From NCBI GenBank assembly GCA_002306815.1, contig DBTA01000054.1, positions 1 to 18,850 on the forward strand: 18,850 nt of DNA, written 5' to 3'. The position numbers were made by a program, and so were the translations under genes. The stretch comes from Dehalococcoidia bacterium UBA1328. Its GTDB lineage: Bacteria; Chloroflexota; Dehalococcoidia; Lucifugimonadales; Lucifugimonadaceae. Shown here piece by piece: positions 1-7,567 of this stretch. The notes below the pieces were generated by a model. It was given only the letters and a program-made list of their open reading frames with translations. It was not told the origin of the DNA and did not search any database. Numbering within the stretch: position 1 is the stretch's first letter; each line of letters opens with the position of its first letter.

Positions 1-1
1 A

Positions 2-505
2 ACTTATGTACGAGCTTCCAATGTCCCCGCGATCCTGAGTACATCAGATAAAGTGGATCGTGCTCTCCGTGCCGGCGCACTAGCAACCGGTTCAGAAGTC
101 CGTATCACGACGAATCCTGGTTACCTTCCAACTAAGTACGATTCCAAACTAAGCGATGTGTACCGACACAACGCTGCGTCGCTAATAGGCGACGACAACG
201 TGATCGAACGTGTTCACAGTACGGGATGTACTGACATGGGCGATGTAAGCCAGATCATCCCGACCATCCAACCTACTGCAAACGCCACCACCGGAGATGG
301 GCATGGAATTGACTACCTTGTAAAAAATTACGAACTTGCTGTACTCAAAGCCGGTAAAGCCATGGGCATGACGGTAATCGATCTACTTTCCAGAGACGGC
401 GAACTGGGCAAGAAAGTTATCGGGTCGTTCAACGCTCCAATGTCGATCAGTGAATATCTCGATCGAATGCGTGGTTTTCGATCTGACGTTACCTATTCAG
501 AGTGA
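2..505 (+). CDS. M20-family amidohydrolase/peptidase, C-terminal part (truncated by window edge)
   Basis: The reading frame is open from the left edge, so the N-terminal half lies outside the window; an internal GTG at 53 is not the real start. The visible part is the C-terminal half of an M20 (AbgB/aminoacylase-like) zinc hydrolase. It has the signature CTDMGDVSQIIP followed by GDGHGIDYLV, the latter carrying the C-terminal metal-ligand histidine region. These proteins hydrolyse amide bonds of N-acyl amino acids or small dipeptides in the cytoplasm. The next gene, only 15 bases downstream, is a clear paralogue with the same motifs (STDMGD, GHGHDYLV), so the two look like a tandem duplication in one transcript. 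The substrate cannot be read from the sequence. Confidence 0.85.
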   Translation, partial: TYVRASNVPAILSTSDKVDRALRAGALATGSEVRITTNPGYLPTKYDSKLSDVYRHNAASLIGDDNVIERVHSTGCTDMGDVSQIIPTIQPTANATTGDGHGIDYLVKNYELAVLKAGKAMGMTVIDLLSRDGELGKKVIGSFNAPMSISEYLDRMRGFRSDVTYSE

Positions 506-520
506 TAAGAGTTATCTGAC

Positions 521-1867
521 ATGGCTAAGCCACAAATTGAAGAACTCAGATCCGAGGCGTTGCAAACTATCGATAGCGCTACTCGCGAACTGATCATCGC
601 GGCGAAAACGGTCTACAACACTCCTGAAACAGGATTCAACGAATTTCAGACATCAAAGTTCGTGCAACAACAGCTGCAAGCACTCGGTTACGTTGTCGAA
701 ACGGGGATTGCGCGCACGGGAATGAAAGCCGTATTACGCGGCTCGAAACCTGGCCCGACAGTGGCGGTAATTGCGGAACTTGATGCACTTAAAGTTCCTG
801 CACATCCCGGGGCTGATCCTGAAACCGGAGCAGCGCATGCTTGCGGGCATCACGCTCAAACCGGGGTGATGCTTGGTGTCGCCAGAGCAATGAACACCGC
901 AAATATTCAGGATTCACTTGACGGAAATTTGGCCTTTATCGTCACCCCGGCAGAGGAATTCATCGAAATTCAGGATCGGCTCGTTCTAAGGGATGCTGGT
1001 GTGATCGAATTTCTCTCTGGTAAACAGGAGATGATTCGGCTTGGCTCATTCGACGATGTCGATATGACAATGATGGTTCACACGTCGGCAGGCAACGGTG
1101 GTGCTGGGTTGAACATCGGAGGGACATCGAATGCCCATGTCTCTCACCAGGTGCGGTACATCGGCAGATCAGCACACGCTGGAGGCTCACCAGATCAAGG
1201 AGTTAACGCTCTTCAGGCCGCCATGCTAGCCAACAGCGCTATCAATTCGCAAAGAGAAACGTTTCGTGAATCGGATGTTGTGCGCGTGCATGGAATACTT
1301 TCGAGAGGTGGTTCCTCGGTAAATGCAGTGCCAGACGACGTTTTGTACGAAGGAAGAGTACGCGCGAGAACAGTGGATGACATCGAGTCAATCGCCGATC
1401 AGGTGATTCGTTGCTACCGTGCAGGTGCGCTGGCAATGGGTGCGTCGGTCGAAGTTCAGGAAATCGCGGGGTATCACGATCTTATCCAAGATCCAACACT
1501 AAAGAAAATGTTCGTTGAGAACGCTGAGCTGATCCTCGGTAGAGATTCAATCAACGTTGTTCCCGACGAACAAACTCAAGGTGGCTCCACCGACATGGGA
1601 GACCTTAGCTCAATAATGCCTGTTATACACCCTTACGCCAACGCCGCGACCGGCGTAGGTCACGGTCACGACTACCTAGTTGAAGACTATGACAGAGCGG
1701 TGGTCGCTCCAGCGAAGGTTATAACTGCGACTGTTCTCGACTTGCTAGGAAACGGCGCTCAAAAGGCCAGAGAGGCGTTGGCGAAGAGCAAGCCACGAAT
1801 GACACGTGAAGAGTACGTATCGACTCAGCGCACCCGTTTTAGAACAGAGACTTACGATCCAGATTAA
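521..1867 (+). CDS. M20-family amidohydrolase (AbgB/aminoacylase-like zinc hydrolase)
   Basis: Complete 448-aa M20 hydrolase. Visible metal-site elements are IAELDAL (about residues 84-90), ACGHH with Cys108 and His110, the catalytic glutamate in TPAEE (145/146), MVHTS with His187, and the C-terminal GVGHGHDYLV. A dimerisation domain with GRSAHAGGSPDQGVNALQAA lies in the middle, as expected for the family. The GGSTDMGDLSSIMP stretch resembles AbgB-type p-aminobenzoyl-glutamate hydrolases, but the substrate could equally be another N-acyl amino acid or a peptide. The ATG at 521 follows the upstream paralogue by 15 bases and has only a weak purine-rich leader (TAAGAG), so translational coupling is plausible. 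The gene ends convergently with the gmk cluster. Confidence 0.9.
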   Translation: MAKPQIEELRSEALQTIDSATRELIIAAKTVYNTPETGFNEFQTSKFVQQQLQALGYVVETGIARTGMKAVLRGSKPGPTVAVIAELDALKVPAHPGADPETGAAHACGHHAQTGVMLGVARAMNTANIQDSLDGNLAFIVTPAEEFIEIQDRLVLRDAGVIEFLSGKQEMIRLGSFDDVDMTMMVHTSAGNGGAGLNIGGTSNAHVSHQVRYIGRSAHAGGSPDQGVNALQAAMLANSAINSQRETFRESDVVRVHGILSRGGSSVNAVPDDVLYEGRVRARTVDDIESIADQVIRCYRAGALAMGASVEVQEIAGYHDLIQDPTLKKMFVENAELILGRDSINVVPDEQTQGGSTDMGDLSSIMPVIHPYANAATGVGHGHDYLVEDYDRAVVAPAKVITATVLDLLGNGAQKAREALAKSKPRMTREEYVSTQRTRFRTETYDPD

Positions 1868-1876
1868 GACTTCTTA

Positions 1877-1914
1877 TCGAGTGGTAGATCCGATTCCACA
1901 CTCGACTAGATTTT
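1877..1914. terminator. Hairpin between convergent genes, possible bidirectional terminator
   Basis: Inverted repeat TCGAGTG (1877-1883) / CACTCGA (1899-1905), with additional partly paired GG/CC bases inside and a roughly 15-nt loop. On the + strand it is followed by CTAGATTTT, a short T-run; on the - strand it begins directly after the gmk stop codon. It is the only obvious structure in the 38-bp gap between the convergent M20 and gmk genes. The T-run is short, so efficiency is uncertain. Confidence 0.45.
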
Positions 1915-2490
1915 CACTATTCTGGGCGGAATACGCTTTGACTCGGTTTCGATGATTTCAACGACTTTATCGACCGTCTCGTCGAGCTTGTTTTCTTCGT
2001 TGGTGACGGTGTAATCGAACAGGCTTGCCTGGTTGATTTCTTCAGAAGCTGCGGCTAAGCGCTTTTTCATTTCCTCTTCTGAGTCAACTCCGCGGTTCTC
2101 GAGATGACTCCTTAGTACTTCCAAAGATGGAGGGACGATGAAGATTAGCAACGCCTGGGGAATGATTTCGCTAATACGTTTTGCGCCTTGTACGTCGACT
2201 CGCACTATCACGTGTTTACCCGCAGATAGCGCTTCCCGCAGTTGCTGTTTAGGAACACCGTAATAGTTGCCGTAAACCATCGCCCATTCAAGAAGATCAT
2301 CGGAAGCGATCAGGTTCACAAAAGCATCGACTGAGACAAAGTAGTGGTTTACACCTTCCACTTCGCCTGGCCGCGCCTCTCGAGTGGTTGCGGAGACCGT
2401 AAAGTGAAATCCGAGACGCACCGATTCGATCATTCTCTCGATCATGACGTCTTTTCCGACGCCTGAAGGCCCCGAGATGACAACAACCAT
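1906..2490 (-). CDS. gmk: Guanylate kinase
   Basis: Phosphorylates GMP to GDP with ATP in the cytoplasm (purine nucleotide synthesis). From the ATG at 2490 the protein is 194 aa, close to the usual length of about 200. It starts directly into the P-loop SGPSGVGKD (residues 6-14). It continues with the GMP-binding segment TTREARPGEVEGVNHYF (35-51), EWAMVYGNYYGVP (68-80) and VDVQGAKRI (98-106). A longer reading to 2592 would overlap aroA and adds unrelated residues, so I reject it. No Shine-Dalgarno is visible, and the start is 25 bases after the aroA stop, consistent with coupling in the aroA transcript. The residue after the P-loop lysine is Asp instead of the common Ser/Thr/Gly. Confidence 0.93.
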   Translation of the reverse strand: MVVVISGPSGVGKDVMIERMIESVRLGFHFTVSATTREARPGEVEGVNHYFVSVDAFVNLIASDDLLEWAMVYGNYYGVPKQQLREALSAGKHVIVRVDVQGAKRISEIIPQALLIFIVPPSLEVLRSHLENRGVDSEEEMKKRLAAASEEINQASLFDYTVTNEENKLDETVDKVVEIIETESKRIPPRIVKI

Positions 2491-2515
2491 AGGGTTGCTA
2501 TTTGGTCGGTCAGGA

Positions 2516-3826
2516 TTAGCCAAGCATTCCACCGAAATCTTCGATGATCTCCCAGAAGTTTGGATACGATATACCAGCAACATCAGGGTCAAGTACCGTA
2601 ATCGGGTCGGAAGAGATCAGACCCGCAACGCCTAAACTCATTGCCAATCGGTGATCGTCATAGCACTGGAACTCTCCACCACCGATAGTGTTTCCGCCGC
2701 CAAGGATCATTCCGTCAGGCGTTCCTTCGACGTCAACGCCGGCACCTTTGAGCCATGTGACGCTTGCCTGTATACGATCTGACTCCTTGACCCGTAATTC
2801 TTCCGCGTCTTTGATTACAGTCTCTCCATCGGCAATTGCGGCTGCAACGGCGATAACCGGTATCTCGTCAATGAGCAGTGGGACAATATCACCAGAAAGT
2901 TCTATTCCTTTGAGCTCACTCGTGCGAACGAGAATGTCGGCAACTGGTTCGCCAGCAACTTCTCGCTCATCCAACAGAGTTAGGTCTGCGCCCATGATTC
3001 GAAGGGCAGTAACAATTCCGGCTCTTGTCGGATTGATCCCGACGTTCTTGATTAACAATTCGGCGTCTGGATGACAAACACCTGCAACCATCCAGAATGC
3101 AGCACTACTAATATCCCCTGGGACTTCGACATCAACGGTTTGCAGTTCAGATGGCTCAAGAACTATTTCAAGGTCTGTTTTAGTCAGCTTGACGCCCATT
3201 GCCGATAACATTCGTTCAGTGTGATCACGAGATTCAGCGGGTTGTGTGAGCTTGGTTTTATCGTCCGCTCGCAGGCCTGCCAGCAATAGGCACGACTTCA
3301 ATTGCGCCGAAGCTACTGGCATTTCGTAGTTAGTTCCGCGAAGCGTTCCGCCGTGAAAAACGATCGGAGCGAGCGTGTCGCCATCTCTGGCAGTGATTAC
3401 CGCACCCATGTCCGAAAGTGGTTTGATGACCCGTCCCATCGGACGAGATTTCAGAGAGTCATCGCCGGTGAGAATGGTAAGAATGTCTCGACCGGCAAGA
3501 ATCCCAGACATCAGACGAGTTGTAGTCCCGCTGTTCCCAGCGTCGAGAATGTCTGCAGGCTCTTGTAAACCGTTAAGTCCGACTCCTTTTACCGTCAGAC
3601 TATCTCCCATACCGGCGTGACCATCTTCTCTGGTGATCTCGACACCGAGTGATCGCATAATTTCGACTGTTGACGTGCAGTCGGCGCCAGGAGAAAAGTT
3701 CTTAATACTTGCAGTACCCGTGTTCGAGAGTGCGTTGAACATGATCGCCCTGTGCGATACAGATTTGTCCCCAGGAGCGATAATTTCTCCGCGAAGTGAA
3801 CGCGGCCGTGCGATAGATACTGGCAT
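2516..3826 (-). CDS. aroA: 3-phosphoshikimate 1-carboxyvinyltransferase (EPSP synthase)
   Basis: Joins phosphoenolpyruvate to shikimate-3-phosphate, the sixth step of the shikimate pathway. The 436-aa length is normal. Signature segments are PGDKSVSHRA (residues 18-27, Lys21/Ser22/Arg26 contact substrate), DAGNSGTTTRLMSGIL (95-110), SRPMGRVIKPLSDMGA, SAQLKSCLLLAGL, PGDISSAAFWMVA, DEIPVIAVAAA and EELRVKESDRI, with DDHRLAMSLGVAGL near the C-terminus. The ATG at 3826 lies 13 bases after the tyrA-like stop and has an AGGA Shine-Dalgarno five bases upstream. The PEP-site loop is GNSGTTTR, the sequence region that governs glyphosate response, but sensitivity cannot be predicted from it alone. Cotranscription with the TyrA-like gene upstream and gmk downstream is likely. 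Confidence 0.97.
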   Translation of the reverse strand: MPVSIARPRSLRGEIIAPGDKSVSHRAIMFNALSNTGTASIKNFSPGADCTSTVEIMRSLGVEITREDGHAGMGDSLTVKGVGLNGLQEPADILDAGNSGTTTRLMSGILAGRDILTILTGDDSLKSRPMGRVIKPLSDMGAVITARDGDTLAPIVFHGGTLRGTNYEMPVASAQLKSCLLLAGLRADDKTKLTQPAESRDHTERMLSAMGVKLTKTDLEIVLEPSELQTVDVEVPGDISSAAFWMVAGVCHPDAELLIKNVGINPTRAGIVTALRIMGADLTLLDEREVAGEPVADILVRTSELKGIELSGDIVPLLIDEIPVIAVAAAIADGETVIKDAEELRVKESDRIQASVTWLKGAGVDVEGTPDGMILGGGNTIGGGEFQCYDDHRLAMSLGVAGLISSDPITVLDPDVAGISYPNFWEIIEDFGGMLG

Positions 3827-3839
3827 TAGAGTCCTGTAA

Positions 3840-4862
3840 TTAGAGTCGTCGACGATCGTATTCCGTCGGGTCTTTTTTCTTTTCTTTTCCGCCGCCCATT
3901 ACCTTGGCGATCTTACTTCCGAAGAACAACCCCATCATGCTTTCGCTTGAAGACGGGATTGGTGAATAATCCGAGTTCTCCGGTCGACGATCCGCAACAC
4001 CTGCTTCAAGCCGAGCCCGTTGCTCCCAAGCCTGAACGAACGAATTAGCAAGTACTCCATCCGGGGCGAATCGTGCTTCATCGTCAACCAGACCATCTCG
4101 AATCGCCTGGAAACGCTCGATGAGCTGGTCAATCCAGTGAGCCAACATGTCAGCGTTTGTGGCGGCAGCACTCTGCGCCGACGCAGGATCGCCTGAGGCA
4201 GGCAAGGTTATGTTGTCGAAATCCTGTCCAACAAATCGGCTTATCTCTGTCCATGACGGTGAAGTGCTGACTGCATTCATCACAGCCGCCGAAACGACGG
4301 CTGGAAGTCCTGTTGTAGCCGCCGCAAATGAATCGTGTTCATGTGAATCCATGAACACTGGCTTCGCACCTACCAACTCGATCAAGTCAGTTACGGCGCG
4401 TATTGAACCGTTATCAGCACGTGGTGGGGCCACAACGGCCCATCTCGAACTGTGGAAAATATATCCGGAAGCCTCTTTTTGCTCTTTGATCGAAGACCCC
4501 GTTAGAGGATTTCCGCCAACGTAACCAACGTGCGCTGGAAGAAGTTCTTGCGCCCAGTCGAGCACTGCACGCTTTGCCGGTGAGGTGTCGGTCACTACAG
4601 CGCCATCTTTCAAGTATGGAGCGATCCCGTTGAATACGTCGTAAAGAGCACCGGCCGGGGTGGCTACGATCACGACATCGGCATCTTGGACAGCTTGATC
4701 AATATTCCATTCGGTGTCATCAACGGCGCCCATTTTTCGGGCCGTAATCTGGGCGTTGTTGTCGGCATCGTAACCGATAATTCGCGAATCACTGTTGCCG
4801 CGGATGGCCATTCCAAGTGAAGTGCCGATGCGCCCGAGTCCGATGATTGTGTAATTGGTCAT
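3840..4862 (-). CDS. TyrA-fold dehydrogenase (prephenate/arogenate dehydrogenase-like) with altered active site
   Basis: 340 aa. An N-terminal Rossmann domain has GLGRIG (8-13) and an acidic residue after strand 2 (YDAD, Asp32), which favours NAD(+). Segment TDTSPAKRAVLDWAQ, then GGNPLTG and an all-helical C-terminal domain, follow the order of TyrA proteins. Its place immediately before aroA supports an aromatic-amino-acid role. However, the catalytic HPMxG motif is NPLTG (Asn118), the usual SHLPH segment is TTGLPAV (183-189), and the TRxAxxDP arginine is replaced (NITLPASGDP, 217-226). These are substitutions at the positions known to bind or activate prephenate, so the activity is uncertain. 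A Ser-rich then Lys-rich tail (about 285-340) has no assigned role. The ATG at 4862 has an AGGGA Shine-Dalgarno. Confidence 0.8.
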   Translation of the reverse strand: MTNYTIIGLGRIGTSLGMAIRGNSDSRIIGYDADNNAQITARKMGAVDDTEWNIDQAVQDADVVIVATPAGALYDVFNGIAPYLKDGAVVTDTSPAKRAVLDWAQELLPAHVGYVGGNPLTGSSIKEQKEASGYIFHSSRWAVVAPPRADNGSIRAVTDLIELVGAKPVFMDSHEHDSFAAATTGLPAVVSAAVMNAVSTSPSWTEISRFVGQDFDNITLPASGDPASAQSAAATNADMLAHWIDQLIERFQAIRDGLVDDEARFAPDGVLANSFVQAWEQRARLEAGVADRRPENSDYSPIPSSSESMMGLFFGSKIAKVMGGGKEKKKDPTEYDRRRL

Positions 4863-4939
4863 TATCAGTCCCTGCTAGCTGTGTATCCGTCGAGAGGATC
4901 TACGATGCGCCTTCCGTTACAGCTCTTAAAAGCTATGGG

Positions 4940-5704
4940 TTATTCCCAGTCGTCATCCTCGAAGTCATGGTCATTTTCTTCGTGTTCCTTCACTGCGGTT
5001 GTGTCGTTCGATTGAGGCAAACTCGCGCCCGCATTGCTCTTGTGCTTCTTAGGTTCAATCTTGTCGATGGTCGATCGAACATTCGCTAGATCATCGTTTT
5101 TGGTCGCGGAAGCTTCGTAGATCAGCGCCGAAATGCCGAAGTCACGAAGCAACTCGAGTGCTTCCTGATCGGGGATCTGATTCATTTTGAGGAAAATGTG
5201 ATTGGAGTATTTCGTCAGTTGTTCCTGAAGGTCAAGAACAGAACCCAAACTCAGCGGAAGCGATATTAAACTGCCATCAAGGATCAAGAAGTCAAATAGA
5301 CCAGAGTCGATCGCTTTTGAACGATCTTCGGAAATCTCTCCGTCGACCACGATTCCCTTTCCGATTTCCTCATCTCGAAGCACCGCTCCTGGTGCGCCTT
5401 CTCCAACGGCAACAACGAAATCCGCTCCAGAATCAACGGCAGCAACGATCTCTTTGCCAGTACCCCCAGATACAGCGGCACCCCACATCTCAGCATTTTC
5501 TATGGCTTCGGATTGTGCTGCGCCGTTTTTTCCAGGATTTACAACGTAGAAATCAGCGTCAATACCTTCAGCAGATTTGGCGTCGTTGACTTCAACTCCA
5601 ACAAGGATTACTGGAACTTTTGTCCTTACCGATTTAACACCAAATCCAAATCCCGTGCGCTCAATTTGACCAAGTTTGGTTAGTCGGTCAGAAATTTTGC
5701 TCAA
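4940..5704 (-). CDS. Protein of unknown function, possible TIM-barrel-like fold with acidic tail
   Basis: 254 aa from a TTG codon. I do not recognise the family. The body alternates hydrophobic strands and Gly/Ala-rich helices (KVPVILVGVEV, GADFVVAVGEG, FDFLILDGSLISLP, FGISALIYEASATK), which suggests an alpha/beta barrel, though that is inference. The C-terminus (about 210-254) is low-complexity and ends in a run of Asp, Glu and His residues. The start sits two bases after the TGA stop of the PAC2-family gene (TGA-GA-TTG), so the two are almost certainly translationally coupled and probably act together. The tyrA-like gene follows 77 bases downstream. No signal peptide or membrane segment is visible. 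Confidence 0.8.
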   Translation of the reverse strand: MSKISDRLTKLGQIERTGFGFGVKSVRTKVPVILVGVEVNDAKSAEGIDADFYVVNPGKNGAAQSEAIENAEMWGAAVSGGTGKEIVAAVDSGADFVVAVGEGAPGAVLRDEEIGKGIVVDGEISEDRSKAIDSGLFDFLILDGSLISLPLSLGSVLDLQEQLTKYSNHIFLKMNQIPDQEALELLRDFGISALIYEASATKNDDLANVRSTIDKIEPKKHKSNAGASLPQSNDTTAVKEHEENDHDFEDDDWE

Positions 5705-5706
5705 TC

Positions 5707-6600
5707 TCAGTTATTCCCATCGTCATTATCGTCGACAGAATCTCTCTGTTGACGCAGAAAGTCTTCAAGTTCCTGCACTAAAGCAGCAGGTTCTGGACTC
5801 TGTCGGTACTCCTCTTCTGAGTCGTACCGTTCTTCGAGTCGCTTCACATAACCTTCAATCTCTTGCTGATCTGCAAGAGCACGAACGAGATTTTCATCGA
5901 ACTCCGCCGAATCTTTTGCGAGATTAGAAAGATCTAATGGTGCAGAAATGAAGTTCTGCAGTTCGGTCAAGATAGCGTGTGTCAGAGTCGGGTTTTGAGC
6001 TACCTGTAGATAGTGAGGTGAATGACCCCACACACTGGCGGCAGGGATGTTGTCCTGCGCTAATCGATCCATCAACACCGACGTTAGTCCAGAGGGTCCT
6101 TCATAGTTGGGTACTGCGTACTTGATGTGCTCAAATCCTGAACCGAGATCGGTATTAATTGACGAACCTATGACTCGAGGCGAGCGGGTGTGAGGGACAG
6201 AATCCAAGAGGGCGCCTACGGTGACGAGAAGTTTTACGTCGCTCTCAATCACTACTTTGTGAATGATCTCGGTGTATGTACGCCACTTGAGGTTCGGTTC
6301 CACTCCGATGAATATTAATAAGTCTCGCCCGCCATCCTCGGATTTCCAGTAGTAAAACTCGTTCTTCGGCCAAGTGAGTTTTCTCGACCCGTCAGATTCG
6401 TTGGAAATAACAGGACGTTGCTCGGCGAAATCGTAAAAGTCTTCAGGGTCAATCGAAGCGAACTTTGTTGCTGAGAGTTGAGACACCATTTCCCGAAGGG
6501 ATCGTGTTGCAGACTCAGCGGCGTCTGGCCAACCGCCCCAGGCTGCTAGAAAAACAGTGTTCGTAAGAATTGGATGTTCGGTGTATTGGATTGCCGACAA
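5707..6600 (-). CDS. PAC2-family protein (proteasome assembly chaperone 2-like)
   Basis: 297 aa. The N-terminal segment AAWGGWPDAAESATRSLREM matches the family's G-[WF]-xD-A-xx-A pattern, and VWGHSPHYLQVAQNPT (about 193-208) is the characteristic GHxPHY region. PAC2-domain proteins are widespread in actinobacteria and Chloroflexota as well as archaea. In eukaryotes they help assemble the proteasome, but the bacterial role is not established. The C-terminus is acidic and Asn-rich (SVDDNDDGNN). The start is a TTG at 6600 with a GAGAG purine stretch just upstream; no ATG is available in a suitable position. It is the first gene of the cluster that continues through the unknown 254-aa protein, the TyrA-like protein, aroA and gmk. 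Confidence 0.85.
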   Translation of the reverse strand: MSAIQYTEHPILTNTVFLAAWGGWPDAAESATRSLREMVSQLSATKFASIDPEDFYDFAEQRPVISNESDGSRKLTWPKNEFYYWKSEDGGRDLLIFIGVEPNLKWRTYTEIIHKVVIESDVKLLVTVGALLDSVPHTRSPRVIGSSINTDLGSGFEHIKYAVPNYEGPSGLTSVLMDRLAQDNIPAASVWGHSPHYLQVAQNPTLTHAILTELQNFISAPLDLSNLAKDSAEFDENLVRALADQQEIEGYVKRLEERYDSEEEYRQSPEPAALVQELEDFLRQQRDSVDDNDDGNN

Positions 6601-6737
6601 TACTCTCGCCAGTGGTTCGTTGATTATTTAGATTGTTGGGGATCCTGCTCGAATTCCCACGGTAATTCAGTATGAATCGCCTGAGCTCGCGCTGCGCGCA
6701 CGCGCACGTGAAGCAAGTCTAGCACCCATTTGGTTCA
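6601..6737. other. Upstream region of the PAC2-gmk cluster
   Basis: No complete gene. The presumed leader of the PAC2 transcript lies here but I see no convincing -35/-10 pair. An 18-nt strictly alternating purine/pyrimidine tract lies at 6693-6710. One - strand frame encodes about 25 residues, Arg/Ala-rich and starting near MMNQMGARLAS, which could be the frameshifted tail of the adjacent pseudogene. Confidence 0.4.
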
Positions 6738-7312
6738 TCATCTGCACAAGTACTGCACTAACGTCGAGTCATAGGGCAGCGTAGAAGTGTCGAATCGCGC
6801 CGGCGAGAAGAACCCAGGGACTGCCATCGGGGTTCCGGCCGAGTGTCGTCCATAAGCGTATTCAGCCAAACGCGGCAGGGAAGCGACGTCTTCCGCGTTA
6901 TAGCGAATCAGAGTTTCTACAGCGTTTGGTTCGCTCCTGTGCCATGCTCCAGAGTTGTACAACATCGCGCCCCGTCAATATCGAGAATTCATCACCGCGA
7001 TCTAGTCCGACCGATTTTTCAATCTTCTTTAGTCCACCACGCATTCCTATTCCGCGAAGAACGTGCATAAGATCGACCTGCGCCGCATGTTCCAGCGAAC
7101 TGTGACCTCATAGCTGTGTTGAGCGTCTCGACAACAAGTGATTGCGTGCCGTCGTAAACGACGATCATTTCCCGTTTTTGAAGAACTGCGTTTATTCCAC
7201 CCAGTTGATGTGCTTGTGATCGATGCCGTATCCGTCGGTCGACACCAATTCTGCCTAGACTTGTGCTTCTTCTTATGTCGGGAACCCTAAAGCCAGTATA
7301 TTTTGTCTGCAT
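6738..7312 (-). pseudogene. Degraded RNase H-like exonuclease-domain gene (YprB/RNase_H_2 type), several frameshifts
   Basis: Three reading frames on the - strand each carry consecutive blocks of one protein family, in the right order. Block 1 (about 7195-7255) reads VSTDGYGIDHKHINWVE. Block 2 (about 7100-7190) reads GINAVLQKREMIVVYDGTQ. Block 3 (about 6945-7085) reads QVDLMHVLRGIGMRGGLKK and then IEKSVGLDRGDEF...TGRDVVQLW. Block 4 (6738-6955) reads AVETLIRYNAEDVASLPRLAEYAY. The HxDLxxxLR...GGLKKIE...G and LxRYNxEDVxxL patterns are hallmarks of the RNase_H_2 domain. Switching frame at 7190, 7090 and about 6950 is needed to read through. Sequencing error is a possible alternative, but three breaks in one gene amid intact neighbours favour true decay. 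Confidence 0.75.
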
Positions 7313-7518
7313 GAGGTCACTTCAATGCTAGGCACTGAGAACAATCCTGCGAACAGGAAATTGTTTTCGACCTGATCTTCAATCTTCATACAACCAGTTC
7401 CAAGTGCGGCGGTAAGAGTGTCATATGGATCACCTAATTCGATATTAGCCTGACCATAGCAGGCAACAGTGATTGTCGAGAGTGCAGCAATCGCTGTAAT
7501 CAAGAATCGACGCACCAT
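7273..7518 (-). CDS. Small putative secreted protein or lipoprotein
   Basis: 81 aa. The ATG at 7518 is preferred over the adjacent ATG at 7521 because the GGAG Shine-Dalgarno (7525-7528) is six bases from the former and only three from the latter. A longer frame to 7746 only shadows the YbhB-like gene. The N-terminus MVRRFLITAIAALSTITVAC looks like a signal peptide, and the Cys after TVA could be a weak lipobox. The mature part (YGQANIELGDPYDTLTAALG...) is not recognised. Its C-terminal residues (SIEVTSCRQNILALGF) vaguely resemble the first strands of the adjacent RNase H-like pseudogene, so this ORF might be a fusion created by gene decay. Confidence 0.4.
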   Translation of the reverse strand: MVRRFLITAIAALSTITVACYGQANIELGDPYDTLTAALGTGCMKIEDQVENNFLFAGLFSVPSIEVTSCRQNILALGFPT

Positions 7519-7567
7519 CATTAACTCCGTAAAAAATACTTGATAGGTAATTAAACCCTCAAAAGTC

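Noticed and set aside
2444..2635. Short + strand ORF across the gmk/aroA junction
   Set aside because: Antisense shadow of two clear genes with no motif or ribosome site.
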